From assembly GCF_002764115.1 (NCBI RefSeq), contig NZ_CP017940.1, forward strand, positions 124,001-188,000: a stretch of 64,000 bases of DNA, given 5' to 3'. How positions within the stretch are numbered: position 1 is the stretch's first letter; each line of letters starts with the position of its first letter. Source of the DNA: Phyllobacterium zundukense. GTDB taxonomy: Bacteria; Pseudomonadota; Alphaproteobacteria; Rhizobiales; Rhizobiaceae. The translations under genes were made by a program, and so were the position numbers. A model generated the notes under the pieces. The model had not been told where the DNA came from. It saw nothing but the letters and a program-made list of their open reading frames with translations, and made no database searches. Positions 40,092 through 49,720 of this stretch are shown piece after piece.

Positions 40092-40115
40092 CGCTGATTC
40101 GTCGCCGATTCGTTC
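40092..40115 (+). repeat. 24-base direct repeat with paired GATTC, copy 1
   Basis: Matches 40362-40385 in 22 of 24 positions. It contains two GATTC sites starting 11 bases apart (40096 and 40107), one helical turn. GTGAACAAA lies 26 bases upstream of the repeat start, as in copy 2 (27 bases). Confidence 0.85.
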
Positions 40116-40361
40116 CGGTTTTGATCAAAATGTTGACGGAGTTGATGGCCAAAAGCAAACATCCGTTAACTAACTATAAGTAATCGTTACGATTTCATTA
40201 ATTTCTCAGTCAGCAGCAACAACTTTGCGAGATCAAAATTTCAAAGGTTAAAATGGGCCAGATAATCACACCGGCATGCCAATCGGCGATTCAGCATGTA
40301 GTGCGACTCCGGTCGTGAAAAGCTACATATGGCCGTGAACAAATCAGGAATCTCCTCCTAA

Positions 40362-40385
40362 CGCTGATTCGTAGCTGATTCGTTC
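40362..40385 (+). repeat. 24-base direct repeat with paired GATTC, copy 2
   Basis: Second copy, 270 bases downstream of the first, with GATTC at 40366 and 40377, again 11 bases apart. GTGAACAAA is at 40335. It lies about 170 bases before the helicase start, where promoter control is possible. Confidence 0.85.
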
Positions 40386-40553
40386 TGCTCGCGTTCTATT
40401 TCCTAATGGAACACTCCGTGAATCAGTTCGCGATTGTTTATCTGAAGGGTCCCGCATACTTTCTGTCGGATGCTGAAAATGCTATTCGGAACGCATGCCC
40501 GGCTCGCCTCGCTCGTTTGGTCAGGCCGTCGCGCCGGTATTGGAATGTAATTG

Positions 40554-43500
40554 ATGAACCTTATGCCCACTCCCGAACTTCCCCTCGTTTTGACGGGCCG
40601 CGATGTCACAGCCGTCCTGGGGCCGACCAATACAGGGAAAACGCATCTCGCCATCGAGCGGATGCTGGCGCACCAGACAGGCATGATCGGCCTGCCGCTG
40701 CGGCTTTTGGCACGCGAGGTTTATAATCGTGTAGCGGAACGGGTGGGAGTAGCGAATGTTGCGCTGATCACAGGCGAAGAAAAGATCAATCCGCCTGGTG
40801 CCCGCTACGCAGTCTGCACGGTCGAAGCCATGCCGCGCCAGACAGATATGGACTTCATCGCGATCGATGAAGTGCAGCTCGCGAATGATCTGGAGCGTGG
40901 CCATATCTTCACCGACCGGATTTTGCATCTTCGCGGCCGTCAGGAAACCTTGCTGCTTGGCGCCGCTACCATGCGTGGAATTCTGGAGAAGCTTTTGCGG
41001 GGGATTTCAGTCATAACCCGCCCCAGATTATCAAACCTGGCCTATGCAGGGTCGAAGAAGATCACCCGGCTGCCCCCGCGTACAGCTGTTGTCGCCTTTG
41101 CGGCTGAAGAGGTTTATGCGATTGCCGAGCTTATTCGGCGGCAGAATGGCGGTGCGGCCGTTGTGATGGGTGCGCTTAGTCCGCGCACGCGTAATGCCCA
41201 GGTCGATCTCTACCAATCGGGTGACGTCGACTACCTGGTTGCGACTGACGCTATCGGCATGGGTCTTAACCTCGATGTGGATCACGTCGCCTTTGCTCAA
41301 GACCGCAAGTTCGATGGCTATCAGTTTCGGGATCTGTCGCCAGCAGAAATCGGTCAGATCGCTGGTCGCGCCGGCCGGCATTTGCGTGATGGCACATTCG
41401 GCGTGACCGGCCAGGTGTCTGGCTTCTCCGACGAACTGGTACAGCGCGTCGAAACACATGCGTTTGATTCCGTCAAAATCCTGCAATGGCGAACGGCACG
41501 TTTCGACTATTCCAGCCTCGATGCGCTGAAGCGATCTATCGATACACCCGCACCGATTGAAGGGCTAACGCGGGCTCTCCCGGCTGTCGATCAGCAGGCA
41601 CTTGAGTTTTTGTCGCGTGATCCCGACGTGGCACCACTTGCCAGCACGCCGGAACGTGTGGCACTGCTGTGGGACACCTGCGCGCTACCAGACTATCGCA
41701 AAATCGCGCCGGCGCAGCACGCGGATATCATCGCGTCGATCTATACCGATCTTGCTGAGTCGGGGCATGTGAATGAGAACTACATGGCCGAAGAGGTCCG
41801 CAGGGCCGATTCCACCGATGGCGATATTGACGCGTTGTCGCGGCGCATCGCCCAGATCAGAACCTGGACTTTTGTGTCTCATCGGCCCGGATGGCTGGCA
41901 GATCAGGCACATTGGCAAGAAAAGACGCGTGAAATAGAGGACAGATTATCAGATGCACTGCATGAACGGTTGACGAAACGCTTCGTAGACCGCAGGACAA
42001 GCGTGCTTATGAGGCGCCTGAGAGAGAATACAATGCTAGAAGCCGAAATTAGCCCTGCCGGGGACGTTGTTGTCGAAGGGCACCATGTTGGACGTTTGGA
42101 TGGGTTCCGTTTCACGACGGATGCCCAAGTCGATGGAACCGATGCGAAAGCCATTAAGGCGGCCGCACAGAAAGCCCTGGCGACGGAGTTTGAAACCCGT
42201 GCAGAACGCTTTGCCGCTTCGGCGAATGGCGATTTTGCTCTGGGCTCGGACGGGACCTTGCGCTGGATCGGCGCTCCGGTTGCGTCTGTCGTTTCGGGCG
42301 AACAGGCACTCAAGCCCCGTGCGGTGTTGCTGGCCGACGAGCAACTGACCGGTCCGGCTCGCGACAAGGTTGCGGCGCGGGTCGATCGTTTCCTGGCACA
42401 TCACATCGAATCCGTGCTGAAGCCGCTTGTCGATCTCGCCAATGCCGACGCACTCATCGGCATCACCAAGGGTTTGGCCTTCCAGCTGGTCGAGAATTTC
42501 GGTGTCTTGCAACGCCGGGACGTTGCGGAAGATGTCCGCGATCTCGATCAGGACTCTCGCGCGGCTCTCCGCCGCCTTGGCGTCCGTTTTGGTGCGTATC
42601 ATGTATTCCTGCCTGCATTGCTCAAACCCGCTCCAGCGGCGCTGCTGACGCTTTTGTGGGCGCTCAAGGAAGATGCAAAAGATCGTCCGGGCTACGGCGA
42701 TGTGGTGCAAGTCCTGTCGGCCGGCCGTACATCTGTTGTGACTGACCCGGGCTTTGATCCAGCTTTCTATCGTCTGGCCGGTTATCGGCTCCTTGGACGG
42801 CGAGCGGTACGTATCGACATTCTCGAGCGCCTGGCGGATCTTATCCGGTCCGCACTCGCGTGGAAGCCCGGTACGGGCACTCGGCCGGATGGTGCCTATG
42901 ATGGCACGCGTTTTGTGGTCACACCGGCGATGATGTCAATTCTCGGTGCGACTGCCGACGATATGGAAGAGATCCTGAAAAATCTCGGCTACCGCCAGGA
43001 AGCTACCGATGCGGCGATCGTTGCCGCGAAACTCTCCGAACTTGATATAGCACCAGCGCCTGCCGTTCAGCAGGAAAGCGATGAGGCCGCGACGGAAACG
43101 GTGTCTGTGGAAGCTGGTGCAGAAGTATCCGAAGTATCGCCGGCCGTACCGGAAACTGCGGAAATAACCGCTGGAGCCGTGCCAGAACGAGTGGTCGATA
43201 CCAGCGAGCCCACGGAAGAACCTGCCGTTATTGCTCCCGAAGTCCTTGAAGACACGCCAAAGCCGATACTACTCTGGCGCCAGGCGCGCTTTGAAGGCCG
43301 CAACAATCGGGGCAATCACGAAAAGCGCGAACATCCGAGAGGCGGTCAGGCACGCAATACTCAGGGCGAGCAGCGAGCACCCCGGCCGGAGCGAAATGCA
43401 AACCAGCAGAATGAACGCGGTGAGCGCAAGGAGCATTTTCGCGGCAAGGGCAAGCCAGGTGGCAACGAGCGGTTCAAGCAAGACGGTAGCAAGCCCACAG

Positions 43501-43613
43501 GCAAACCGCAGATCCAGGCTAAGCGTCCTGAACGTGAAGAACGCCCGGTCAAGATCGATATGGATTCGCCCTTCGCCAAGTTGCTGGCGCTGAAGGAACA
43601 ACTGAAGAAGTAA
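40554..43613 (+). CDS. SUV3-like DExH RNA helicase with long charged tail
   Basis: About 1019 residues from ATG 40554 (TTG 40551 and ATG 40563 are alternatives). The helicase core resembles mitochondrial SUV3: Walker A GPTNTGKTH near residue 22, DEVQ box IDEVQLAND, and motif VI IGQIAGRAGRH. A middle region of about 500 residues with no obvious motif follows, then an acidic tract from about residue 833, a basic R/G/N/Q-rich tract from about 912 that would bind RNA, and a conserved-looking end DSPFAKLLALKEQLKK. Likely acts in RNA turnover or ribosome assembly. The next gene encodes an S4 RNA-binding protein 15 bases later. Confidence 0.88.
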   Translation: MNLMPTPELPLVLTGRDVTAVLGPTNTGKTHLAIERMLAHQTGMIGLPLRLLAREVYNRVAERVGVANVALITGEEKINPPGARYAVCTVEAMPRQTDMDFIAIDEVQLANDLERGHIFTDRILHLRGRQETLLLGAATMRGILEKLLRGISVITRPRLSNLAYAGSKKITRLPPRTAVVAFAAEEVYAIAELIRRQNGGAAVVMGALSPRTRNAQVDLYQSGDVDYLVATDAIGMGLNLDVDHVAFAQDRKFDGYQFRDLSPAEIGQIAGRAGRHLRDGTFGVTGQVSGFSDELVQRVETHAFDSVKILQWRTARFDYSSLDALKRSIDTPAPIEGLTRALPAVDQQALEFLSRDPDVAPLASTPERVALLWDTCALPDYRKIAPAQHADIIASIYTDLAESGHVNENYMAEEVRRADSTDGDIDALSRRIAQIRTWTFVSHRPGWLADQAHWQEKTREIEDRLSDALHERLTKRFVDRRTSVLMRRLRENTMLEAEISPAGDVVVEGHHVGRLDGFRFTTDAQVDGTDAKAIKAAAQKALATEFETRAERFAASANGDFALGSDGTLRWIGAPVASVVSGEQALKPRAVLLADEQLTGPARDKVAARVDRFLAHHIESVLKPLVDLANADALIGITKGLAFQLVENFGVLQRRDVAEDVRDLDQDSRAALRRLGVRFGAYHVFLPALLKPAPAALLTLLWALKEDAKDRPGYGDVVQVLSAGRTSVVTDPGFDPAFYRLAGYRLLGRRAVRIDILERLADLIRSALAWKPGTGTRPDGAYDGTRFVVTPAMMSILGATADDMEEILKNLGYRQEATDAAIVAAKLSELDIAPAPAVQQESDEAATETVSVEAGAEVSEVSPAVPETAEITAGAVPERVVDTSEPTEEPAVIAPEVLEDTPKPILLWRQARFEGRNNRGNHEKREHPRGGQARNTQGEQRAPRPERNANQQNERGERKEHFRGKGKPGGNERFKQDGSKPTGKPQIQAKRPEREERPVKIDMDSPFAKLLALKEQLKK

Positions 43614-43628
43614 CTGGAACGGCCTTAA

Positions 43629-44033
43629 ATGACGGGAGCGGAAAGGCAGCGCATCGACAAATGGCTGTTCTTCGCGCGGGTCGTTAAATCCCGGTCCTTG
43701 GCCGCCAAGCTTGTGTCAAGCGGTAGCGTCCGGTTCAACAAAGACAAGATCGATCAGCCGTCACTGGGTGTGAAGTCCGGTGATGTGCTGACGATTACCC
43801 TCGATCGGCGCATCCTGGTTTACAAAGTCTTGTCAGCCGGAACGCGCCGCGGTCCGGCTGAAGAGGCGCAGACATTATATGAGGATATGTCTCCTCCCCC
43901 TCCACCGAAAGACCACCTGAACCGCCTCGATGGGTTGCCCAAGCGCGACTCCGGCAGCGGCCGCCCGACGAAGCGTGAACGGCGGCAGGTAGATCGTCTG
44001 ATGCTGGGGGATGATGACAATTCAGATGATTAA
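43629..44033 (+). CDS. S4-domain RNA-binding protein (HslR-like)
   Basis: 134 residues. The S4 fold is at residues 8-70 (RIDKWLFFARVVKSRSLAAKLVSSGSV), as in HslR/Hsp15, which recognises stalled 50S subunits carrying peptidyl-tRNA. The C-terminus is charged, with a RRGPAEEAQTLYEDM segment and a P-rich stretch PPPPPKDH, ending in acidic residues. Directly downstream of the helicase with 15 bases between, so an operon is likely; both would act on ribosomal RNA or damaged ribosomes. HslR function itself is by similarity. Confidence 0.88.
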   Translation: MTGAERQRIDKWLFFARVVKSRSLAAKLVSSGSVRFNKDKIDQPSLGVKSGDVLTITLDRRILVYKVLSAGTRRGPAEEAQTLYEDMSPPPPPKDHLNRLDGLPKRDSGSGRPTKRERRQVDRLMLGDDDNSDD

Positions 44034-44350
44034 GATTGCGCGTTTGCGAAAATCAGGGCTTTCGTCGAAATAATCTCCAATATTGACCACCAGCCTAAAA
44101 TATTATTTCACAATATGCGCTAGCAAGGGACAATGATTGCTTGTCGCTCAGGCATCGCAATGCGATGAATGGCGCCGTGAGTACTTGGGTAATGGCCCAT
44201 GTCGGGTGTGACGAAGACCAACTTCGGCGTTTGGACATGATGCAGGCCGCGTTCTGGTGCCGCAGCTTATTTTCCCCCCTTGTCAGCCCGGCGTCAAATC
44301 GTTACCTCAACCGCTGACACGCTGATAGTGGTGTCTTCAGGAGCCAGTAA
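44034..44350. other. Gene-free leader before fdxA
   Basis: 317 bases between the S4-protein gene and fdxA with no credible coding frame. AT-rich at the start (around 44080-44120), mixed later, and no strong repeat or terminator was seen. It probably holds the fdxA promoter. Confidence 0.5.
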
Positions 44351-44689
44351 ATGACTTATGTTGTGACCGACAATTGCATCCGCTGCAAATATATGGATTG
44401 CGTTGAGGTCTGTCCCGTCGATTGTTTTTACGAAGGTGAGAACATGCTTGTCATCCATCCGGATGAGTGCATCGATTGCGGCGTGTGCGAACCTGAATGC
44501 CCGGCCGAAGCTATCAAGCCGGACACCGAGCCGGGCCTCGACAGCTGGTTGCAGTTGAACTCGGAATATGCAGAAAAATGGCCGAACATATCTGCAAAGC
44601 GCGACGCGCCCGCCGATGCCAAGGAGATGGACGGTGTCGAAGGCAAGTTTGAAAAGTTCTTTTCGCCGGCGCCTGGTGAGGGCGACTGA
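44351..44689 (+). CDS. fdxA: Seven-iron ferredoxin FdxA
   Basis: Small electron carrier with one [3Fe-4S] and one [4Fe-4S] cluster. 112 residues. The N-terminal part [18 protein letters not shown] and the second motif [12 protein letters not shown] follow the pattern of Azotobacter ferredoxin I. The C-terminal 60 residues (with [18 protein letters not shown]) are the extension found in alphaproteobacterial members. Lies between the S4-protein gene and carD with long gaps on both sides, so it probably has its own promoter. Partner enzymes are unknown. Confidence 0.94.
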   Translation: MTYVVTDNCIRCKYMDCVEVCPVDCFYEGENMLVIHPDECIDCGVCEPECPAEAIKPDTEPGLDSWLQLNSEYAEKWPNISAKRDAPADAKEMDGVEGKFEKFFSPAPGEGD

Positions 44690-45047
44690 AATATTCTTCG
44701 AATCTGAACATTGCCAAGCTTGATTTGTCTCAATATGCAAGTCTTGCAATCAGCCTATTTTTGAGCAAGTGCAGCAAAAAGTTGATTCTAATCACTTTTC
44801 GTGTTATTGTGCCGGGATATGTTGATCATTGGACGTCAATTTCGTGGCGCTAAAGCATAAATCACCAATCGGCTAGATTTTTTTCGGACCTATCAGTTCA
44901 GGGTATGGTTGTTTGTTTTTCCATCCCGCTGCTTTGTCCGGATTGCTTTTGCGTGAAAATATTGGCGGCCGACAAACCGGGTTCCGGTTTCCAGTGATTG
45001 GTTTAGCCGGTGCGTTTTGCCGGGCGCAGCAAGGAGTAATTAAGCGC
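44690..45047. other. Gene-free leader before carD
   Basis: 358 bases with no credible gene. It is AT-rich between 44700 and 44900. A frame open from 44913 runs into CarD, but those 45 residues do not resemble the family. AAGGAG at 45031-45036 is the CarD ribosome site. The long leader may carry promoter control of this essential regulator. Confidence 0.5.
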
Positions 45048-45650
45048 ATGACAGCAGTTCAGCAGAAAAAAACCGCCCAGCGTATTGGATTTAAGACGGG
45101 CGAGTTTATTGTATATCCGGCACACGGCGTAGGTCAAATTGTCAATATTGAAGAACAGGAAGTTGCGGGCCACAAGCTGGAACTGTTCGTTATTGATTTT
45201 CAGAAGGACAAGATGCGCTTGAAGGTTCCGGTTGCCAAGGCAACAGCCATTGGTATGCGCAAACTTTCCGAGACAGACTATGTCGATCGTGCATTGAAGG
45301 TGGTGCAGGGTCGCGCCCGTATCAAGCGCACCATGTGGTCCCGCCGTGCGCAGGAATATGATGCGAAGATCAATTCAGGTGACCTCATCTCGATTTCGGA
45401 AGTTGTCCGCGATCTTTTCCGCGCTGACAATCAGCCGGAACAATCCTATTCGGAACGCCAGCTTTATGAAGCAGCGCTTGACCGTATGGCCCGTGAAATT
45501 TCCGCCGTCAACAAGATGTCAGAAACCGAAGCTGTACGCCTGATCGAAGTTAATCTTGCAAAGGGACCGAAGCGCGGTGCCAAGACTGAGGCTGACGCAG
45601 AAGCCGATGCCGACGTTGTCATTGAAGACGAGCAGGAAGAAGCCGCATAA
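45048..45650 (+). CDS. carD: CarD-family transcriptional regulator
   Basis: RNA-polymerase-binding regulator of rRNA and other promoters. ATG 45048 with AAGGAG upstream gives 200 residues. Seen: FKTGEFIVYPAHGVGQIVNIEEQEV (RNAP-interaction Tudor-like domain), then a helical C-terminal domain with RTMWSRRAQEYDAKINSGD and YEAALDRMAREISAV, and an acidic tail of E/D/A repeats (from about residue 178). CarD is known to stabilise open complexes; in rhizobia and Caulobacter it is called CdnL and is important for growth. Followed by a strong terminator. Confidence 0.94.
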   Translation: MTAVQQKKTAQRIGFKTGEFIVYPAHGVGQIVNIEEQEVAGHKLELFVIDFQKDKMRLKVPVAKATAIGMRKLSETDYVDRALKVVQGRARIKRTMWSRRAQEYDAKINSGDLISISEVVRDLFRADNQPEQSYSERQLYEAALDRMAREISAVNKMSETEAVRLIEVNLAKGPKRGAKTEADAEADADVVIEDEQEEAA

Positions 45651-45670
45651 TAGCGGATTCATCCAATCCA

Positions 45671-45702
45671 ATAAAAGAGCCCGGCATTGCCGGGCTTTTT
45701 TA
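45671..45702. terminator. Terminator between carD and the M48 protease gene
   Basis: AAAAGAGCCCGGC and GCCGGGCTTTTTT arms around a short loop. It lies between converging genes and has A and T tracts on both sides, so it may act on both transcripts. Confidence 0.88.
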
Positions 45703-45705
45703 CTG

Positions 45706-47217
45706 TCATTCGCTGATAATCTTGACTTTGTCGCCGACCGAAACGGTGCCGCCGGGCGGCAGTGCGTTGATCAGACGGAAGAGATCAAGCTTGCGGTCTG
45801 TCCCCATGATCTGGCTCGACAGGGTAACGAGGGTATCTCCGGGTTTTACTGTAACAACACGGATGCGCAGAGGCTTGATGCTGGCCTTTTCCTGGGATGT
45901 CAGCAGTCGGAAGCTCTGGATGACCGTTTGCGAGGCAGGCGTCAGCGCGGTACTGCCCGTTGGCGCCGCGGTAAGGAAGCGATAGATTCGATTGCCGGCA
46001 TTGACGACAAATATGTCGAACTCCCAGCGGTCAGCCCTGGCCTTGGCACTTGCTGCAGGCATGCCATTAAAGGTTGTGGCCGTGACGCTCGCCTCATCAA
46101 GACCCGTTACCCAGCCGCTGCGCATGTAGTCCGTCATTGAAGGGTTGCCGGAGACTTGCGTTCCATCGAAGCGGATCGCGACTTCGCCCGGTCCGGTTGC
46201 CATGACGGCATCAGCACTATTGTCGATGACGAACCCGTCGGGGACGGTAAAGCTCACGCCAAGTAGCGGGTGAACGAAGCTTCGACCGCGCACATAACCT
46301 TCTTCGGGAGTATCGCCGTAGAGAATGCCATCGATGCCTTGCAGGAAGGAATCGCGATCCGTCGTGCCAACACCCGGAGCACCGATACGACGGGCATGGC
46401 CGCGCGCGAGTTCGATGCGCTGGGGTGCCGAAGGGTGGCTCGCAAGAAAGTCGAGGCTGGCATCTGTTGCGCCGGAGACATTGCGGAAGTCAGCATAGGA
46501 GGCCATGGATTGCAGGAAGCGCGCAGCAGCAAACGGATCGTAGCCCGCCTCGCCGATCATCTTGATGCCAATGGCATCCGCCTGCAGTTCCTGATTGCGT
46601 GAGAACTGCGCCATGCGCAGCTTGCCGCGGATCAAGGCTTCACGTCCGGCACTGTCATCCTGCAGAACTTCGGAGACAACACGGCCGGCAATCTGGGCTT
46701 CCTGTTCGCGTTGCTGGCGTTCGATGCCGTGATTGGCGATCACATGGCCCATTTCATGCGCGATGACAGCAGCAAGTTCGGCGCTGTCATTGGCAAGGGC
46801 AAGCAAACCGCGGGTTACATAGAGATAACCGCCGGGCAGAGCAAAGGCATTGATGTTAGGCGAGTTCAGAATGGTGATGCGATAGGTATGGGTCGGATTG
46901 TCGGAGACGGTGGTCAGATTTCCGACGACCTTGGCGACCATGCGTTCGAGTTTGGCGTCCTTGTACTCGCCGCCATAGGTCGCGAGAATGCGCGGATGCT
47001 GTTCCGCGCTGAGTTTTGCCAACCGGTCGTTCTTCGTGACATTGTCGACGGTTACCGGGTTGGACGAGGGCCCCAGCCCATCTTCCTTGCTGATGTCGAG
47101 CACCTGGCAGCCCGACAAAAACGCAAGCAGTAGTGTCGCCGAGACAAGATTCCTAGCGCGTGCGGCTGGATGAAACCATCCGTTGCTTGTGGGGGAATTG
47201 TGCGAACCCAGAATCAT
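45706..47217 (-). CDS. M48 metalloprotease lipoprotein with C-terminal LysM-like domain
   Basis: 503 residues. A hydrophobic segment and lipobox LLAFLSGC (Cys near residue 37) mark it as a lipoprotein. The zinc motif HEMGH is near residue 153, with a second glutamate-bearing segment (LQADAIG, about residue 214) that supplies the third zinc ligand. The last 55 residues contain VKPGDTLVTLSSQ, a LysM-type cell-wall binding motif. It would act in the periplasm, in the manner of BepA or YfgC family quality-control proteases, but without the TPR domain. Confidence 0.88.
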   Translation of the reverse strand: MILGSHNSPTSNGWFHPAARARNLVSATLLLAFLSGCQVLDISKEDGLGPSSNPVTVDNVTKNDRLAKLSAEQHPRILATYGGEYKDAKLERMVAKVVGNLTTVSDNPTHTYRITILNSPNINAFALPGGYLYVTRGLLALANDSAELAAVIAHEMGHVIANHGIERQQREQEAQIAGRVVSEVLQDDSAGREALIRGKLRMAQFSRNQELQADAIGIKMIGEAGYDPFAAARFLQSMASYADFRNVSGATDASLDFLASHPSAPQRIELARGHARRIGAPGVGTTDRDSFLQGIDGILYGDTPEEGYVRGRSFVHPLLGVSFTVPDGFVIDNSADAVMATGPGEVAIRFDGTQVSGNPSMTDYMRSGWVTGLDEASVTATTFNGMPAASAKARADRWEFDIFVVNAGNRIYRFLTAAPTGSTALTPASQTVIQSFRLLTSQEKASIKPLRIRVVTVKPGDTLVTLSSQIMGTDRKLDLFRLINALPPGGTVSVGDKVKIISE

Positions 47218-47336
47218 GTCCTCGTTGTCGTCGCGTGCCAGCAGACTCGTACGTCTCTGTTCTTGCTAGCCCGACAAGCAGCCTTGAGCAAGAATTTGAT
47301 TGTTTTTCTTAATGAAGCCAAGGCGTCGAAAATATG

Positions 47337-48089
47337 TCAAAGGCCAGAGTCTTTTGCACCGAGGTATTTCCGCAACAGCGAAGGCCCTCTGTCCAACAAC
47401 AATTCTTTCGCTGGGCCTGAGGCGACAATTTTGCCGTTTTCGAGAAAAAATAGCGTTGAAGGCAGACGCAAAGCATCTTCGGGATGGTGCGTTACCATGA
47501 CGACTGTCATGCCCGTTTCCCTTTGCAAGTCGCCGACAAGATCAAGCATTTCGTGCCGCAAGGCCGGACCGAGCGATGCAAATGCCTCGTCGAGCAAAAG
47601 CACGGGCCGGTTGCGCACAAGGGCGCGGGCGATCGCTACGCGCTGGCGCTCGCCGCCGGACAGCGCTTCCGGCTTTCGCTTTTCCTTGCCGGCAAGACCA
47701 GCCTTGCGGATCGCTTCGCCTACGGCAGCGTGGTCCGCATCACCCAGTCTGAGATCAGGCCTGCGGCCAAGTCCGATATTGGCGGCGACATCGAGATGCG
47801 CGAAGAGATTGTTTTCCTGGAAAACCATGGAGACGGGGCGTTGGGCCGGCGCAACATGAGTCATATCTGCGTCGCCGATCAGAATCCGGCCAGCCTTCGC
47901 GGGTTCAAACCCGGCGATGAGATTGAGCAGCGTCGATTTCCCCGATCCACTCGGGCCAATGACTGCGGCGATCGTCGATGGATCTATGGTGAAATCGAAA
48001 TGCATTGCCATATCGCCAAAATCGAAATTCACAGCGTCGAGCCGGATCGAGGCCCCATTGCCGGCCTGAGGGTTGGAAAGCTCAGGCAT
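47337..48089 (-). CDS. thiQ: Thiamine ABC transporter ATPase ThiQ
   Basis: ATP-hydrolysing subunit of the thiamine/TPP importer. 250 residues from ATG 48089; the frame extends to 48137, but inside thiP. Walker [11 protein letters not shown], signature [15 protein letters not shown], Walker [13 protein letters not shown]. Small size (about 230-250) and no regulatory C-terminal domain are typical for ThiQ. It overlaps thiP by 8 bases, the last of three genes in thiBPQ. Downstream of it the 119 bases before the M48 gene contain nothing notable. Confidence 0.93.
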   Translation of the reverse strand: MPELSNPQAGNGASIRLDAVNFDFGDMAMHFDFTIDPSTIAAVIGPSGSGKSTLLNLIAGFEPAKAGRILIGDADMTHVAPAQRPVSMVFQENNLFAHLDVAANIGLGRRPDLRLGDADHAAVGEAIRKAGLAGKEKRKPEALSGGERQRVAIARALVRNRPVLLLDEAFASLGPALRHEMLDLVGDLQRETGMTVVMVTHHPEDALRLPSTLFFLENGKIVASGPAKELLLDRGPSLLRKYLGAKDSGL

Positions 48090-49716
48090 CGTTTCCAACC
48101 TCTTTTTTCGCCATCGTGTTTGCACCCCTGTCGGCAATTATCATCAAAACCAGGCACAGCAAACCGAGGATCAGAGCCAAGCCAGCCGCGTCGTCGGTGC
48201 GATAGCTTCCCATTCGCTGCAACAGCAGAAACGGGAGTGTCTGGATAAAGTCATTGCCGAAAAGAGCGATGGTGCCAAGATCGCCCAGCGACAGTGCCAT
48301 GGCAAAGGCAAAGGCAACGCCCAACGGCCGCTTGAGCCCCGGCCAGTCAATGAGCCGAAACCGGTTCCATCCGGTAATGCCGAGCTGTGTACAGAGCCGG
48401 TTGTGACGGCTTGCAGCCGTATCCCAGGAAGGGCGCAGAATGCGGAAGGCAAAAGGGATCGCCATCGCCGCATTGACGCTCACGACCATGATAGGGGCGA
48501 GGCTGAACGGATCGACGAAATGGCGCGACAGGATGAACCAGCCCGCGCCGATCACGATAGGCGGCACCACCATGATCAGGCTTGCGCCGAGATCGAGCGA
48601 ACGCTCGAACAGTCCCGGCGGCGCATAATGACGTTTGCTGGACAGATATTCGCGGGCCATCACCAGTGCGAGCGATACTACCAGTGAAATCGCTGCAGCG
48701 CCCGCGCCGAGGACGAGGCTGGTCACAATTGCCCGCCAGACAAGGCTTTCGCTGAGAAGCCGGGAGAGATCCGCGGCCAAGCCGGAAACAACGGTTCCAG
48801 CCATTGGCAATCCAACAAACAGCAGTCCAAGAACGATCAGCACCCCATTGACCAGCTTTGCGCGGCGCGATGGCTGGTGAAAGCGGCGCGTTGCCGTATG
48901 CAGGCTGAAGCCTTCCTCCGCAGGCCGCCCTGTCCGGCTTAGAAGGAGCAGGACAGCGATGGTCAGGCACAATTGTACCAGGGTCAGGGATACCGCACGG
49001 GCAATATCGAAGTCGAAATGCAGCGACTGGTAGATTGCAACCTCCAGTGTTGTCGCACGCGGTCCGCCGCCAAGCGTGAGGACGATGGTGAAGGAGGTGA
49101 TGCACAGCATGAAGATCAGGCCCGAAATGCCGGAGAGGTTGCGCAGGATCACTGGCCATTCGATCAACCGGAACCGTGCCCAACCTCGCATACCCAGCTG
49201 CGACGAGAGTTTCCAGTAATCTTCGGGAATGGAATCAAGGCTCGAAAGGATGAGACGTGCCGCCAGCGGCAGATTGAAAAACACATGGGCGATGAGAATG
49301 CCGGTCAGGCCATATATATTGGGAATGACATCGAGGCCGAGGCCACGGAAAGCTGCAGCGAGCAGACCGTTGCGACCATAAATGCTGGTGATGCCGAGGA
49401 CCGCGACAAGTGCGGGCAGGGCCAGCGGCAGAGCGAAGAGCCGCAGGATCATCGCGCGTCCGGGGAAATCCGGATGCGCGTGCAGCGCGCGGGCAAGCGG
49501 AATGGCAAAGGCCACCGAGAGCAGCATGGAAAGGATCGCCTGCAGCAGTGTGAAGCGCGCGATCCTCCACAAATAACTGTCGAAGGCGGCGAAACCTTCC
49601 GTGCTGCCACGCAATGCTTCCATTGCAAGACTGAGCAACGCGCCGCCCGCGAGCACGGCCAGGAATGCGAGGGCGAGGGCCCCCGCCAGGGGTTTCGGTG
49701 AGCGGGCGGATATCAC
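48082..49716 (-). CDS. thiP: Thiamine ABC transporter permease ThiP
   Basis: Large permease of 544 residues with about 12 membrane segments, a duplicated permease fold carrying two coupling EAA loops ([20 protein letters not shown] and a matching [18 protein letters not shown]), as in ThiP. GTG start at 49716, four bases after the thiB stop. Functions as a pseudo-dimer in the inner membrane with ThiQ. Neighbours thiB and thiQ and the upstream riboswitch make the assignment secure. Confidence 0.93.
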   Translation of the reverse strand: MISARSPKPLAGALALAFLAVLAGGALLSLAMEALRGSTEGFAAFDSYLWRIARFTLLQAILSMLLSVAFAIPLARALHAHPDFPGRAMILRLFALPLALPALVAVLGITSIYGRNGLLAAAFRGLGLDVIPNIYGLTGILIAHVFFNLPLAARLILSSLDSIPEDYWKLSSQLGMRGWARFRLIEWPVILRNLSGISGLIFMLCITSFTIVLTLGGGPRATTLEVAIYQSLHFDFDIARAVSLTLVQLCLTIAVLLLLSRTGRPAEEGFSLHTATRRFHQPSRRAKLVNGVLIVLGLLFVGLPMAGTVVSGLAADLSRLLSESLVWRAIVTSLVLGAGAAAISLVVSLALVMAREYLSSKRHYAPPGLFERSLDLGASLIMVVPPIVIGAGWFILSRHFVDPFSLAPIMVVSVNAAMAIPFAFRILRPSWDTAASRHNRLCTQLGITGWNRFRLIDWPGLKRPLGVAFAFAMALSLGDLGTIALFGNDFIQTLPFLLLQRMGSYRTDDAAGLALILGLLCLVLMIIADRGANTMAKKEVGNDA

Positions 49717-49720
49717 AGCG

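Larger units (their letters stand above)
39882..40553. other. Gene-free region with dense GANTC sites and repeated modules
   Basis: No credible gene was found here. Beyond the phaB terminator there are ten GANTC sites between 39992 and 40424: GAATC at 39992, 40348 and 40420; GATTC at 40034, 40096, 40107, 40288, 40366 and 40377; GACTC at 40305. About 1.7 would be expected by chance. The sequence also holds a TTAA-N7-TAAG motif (40166-40180), close to the CtrA consensus, and an 11-base palindrome GTAATCGTTAC at 40180-40190. The two repeated modules are listed separately. It lies directly before the helicase gene. Confidence 0.8.

Noticed and set aside
39882..40550. Chromosomal replication origin
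   Set aside because: GANTC-rich, but no convincing DnaA boxes were found and the neighbours are not those that usually flank alphaproteobacterial origins (hemE, parAB, dnaA). Kept as a regulatory candidate.
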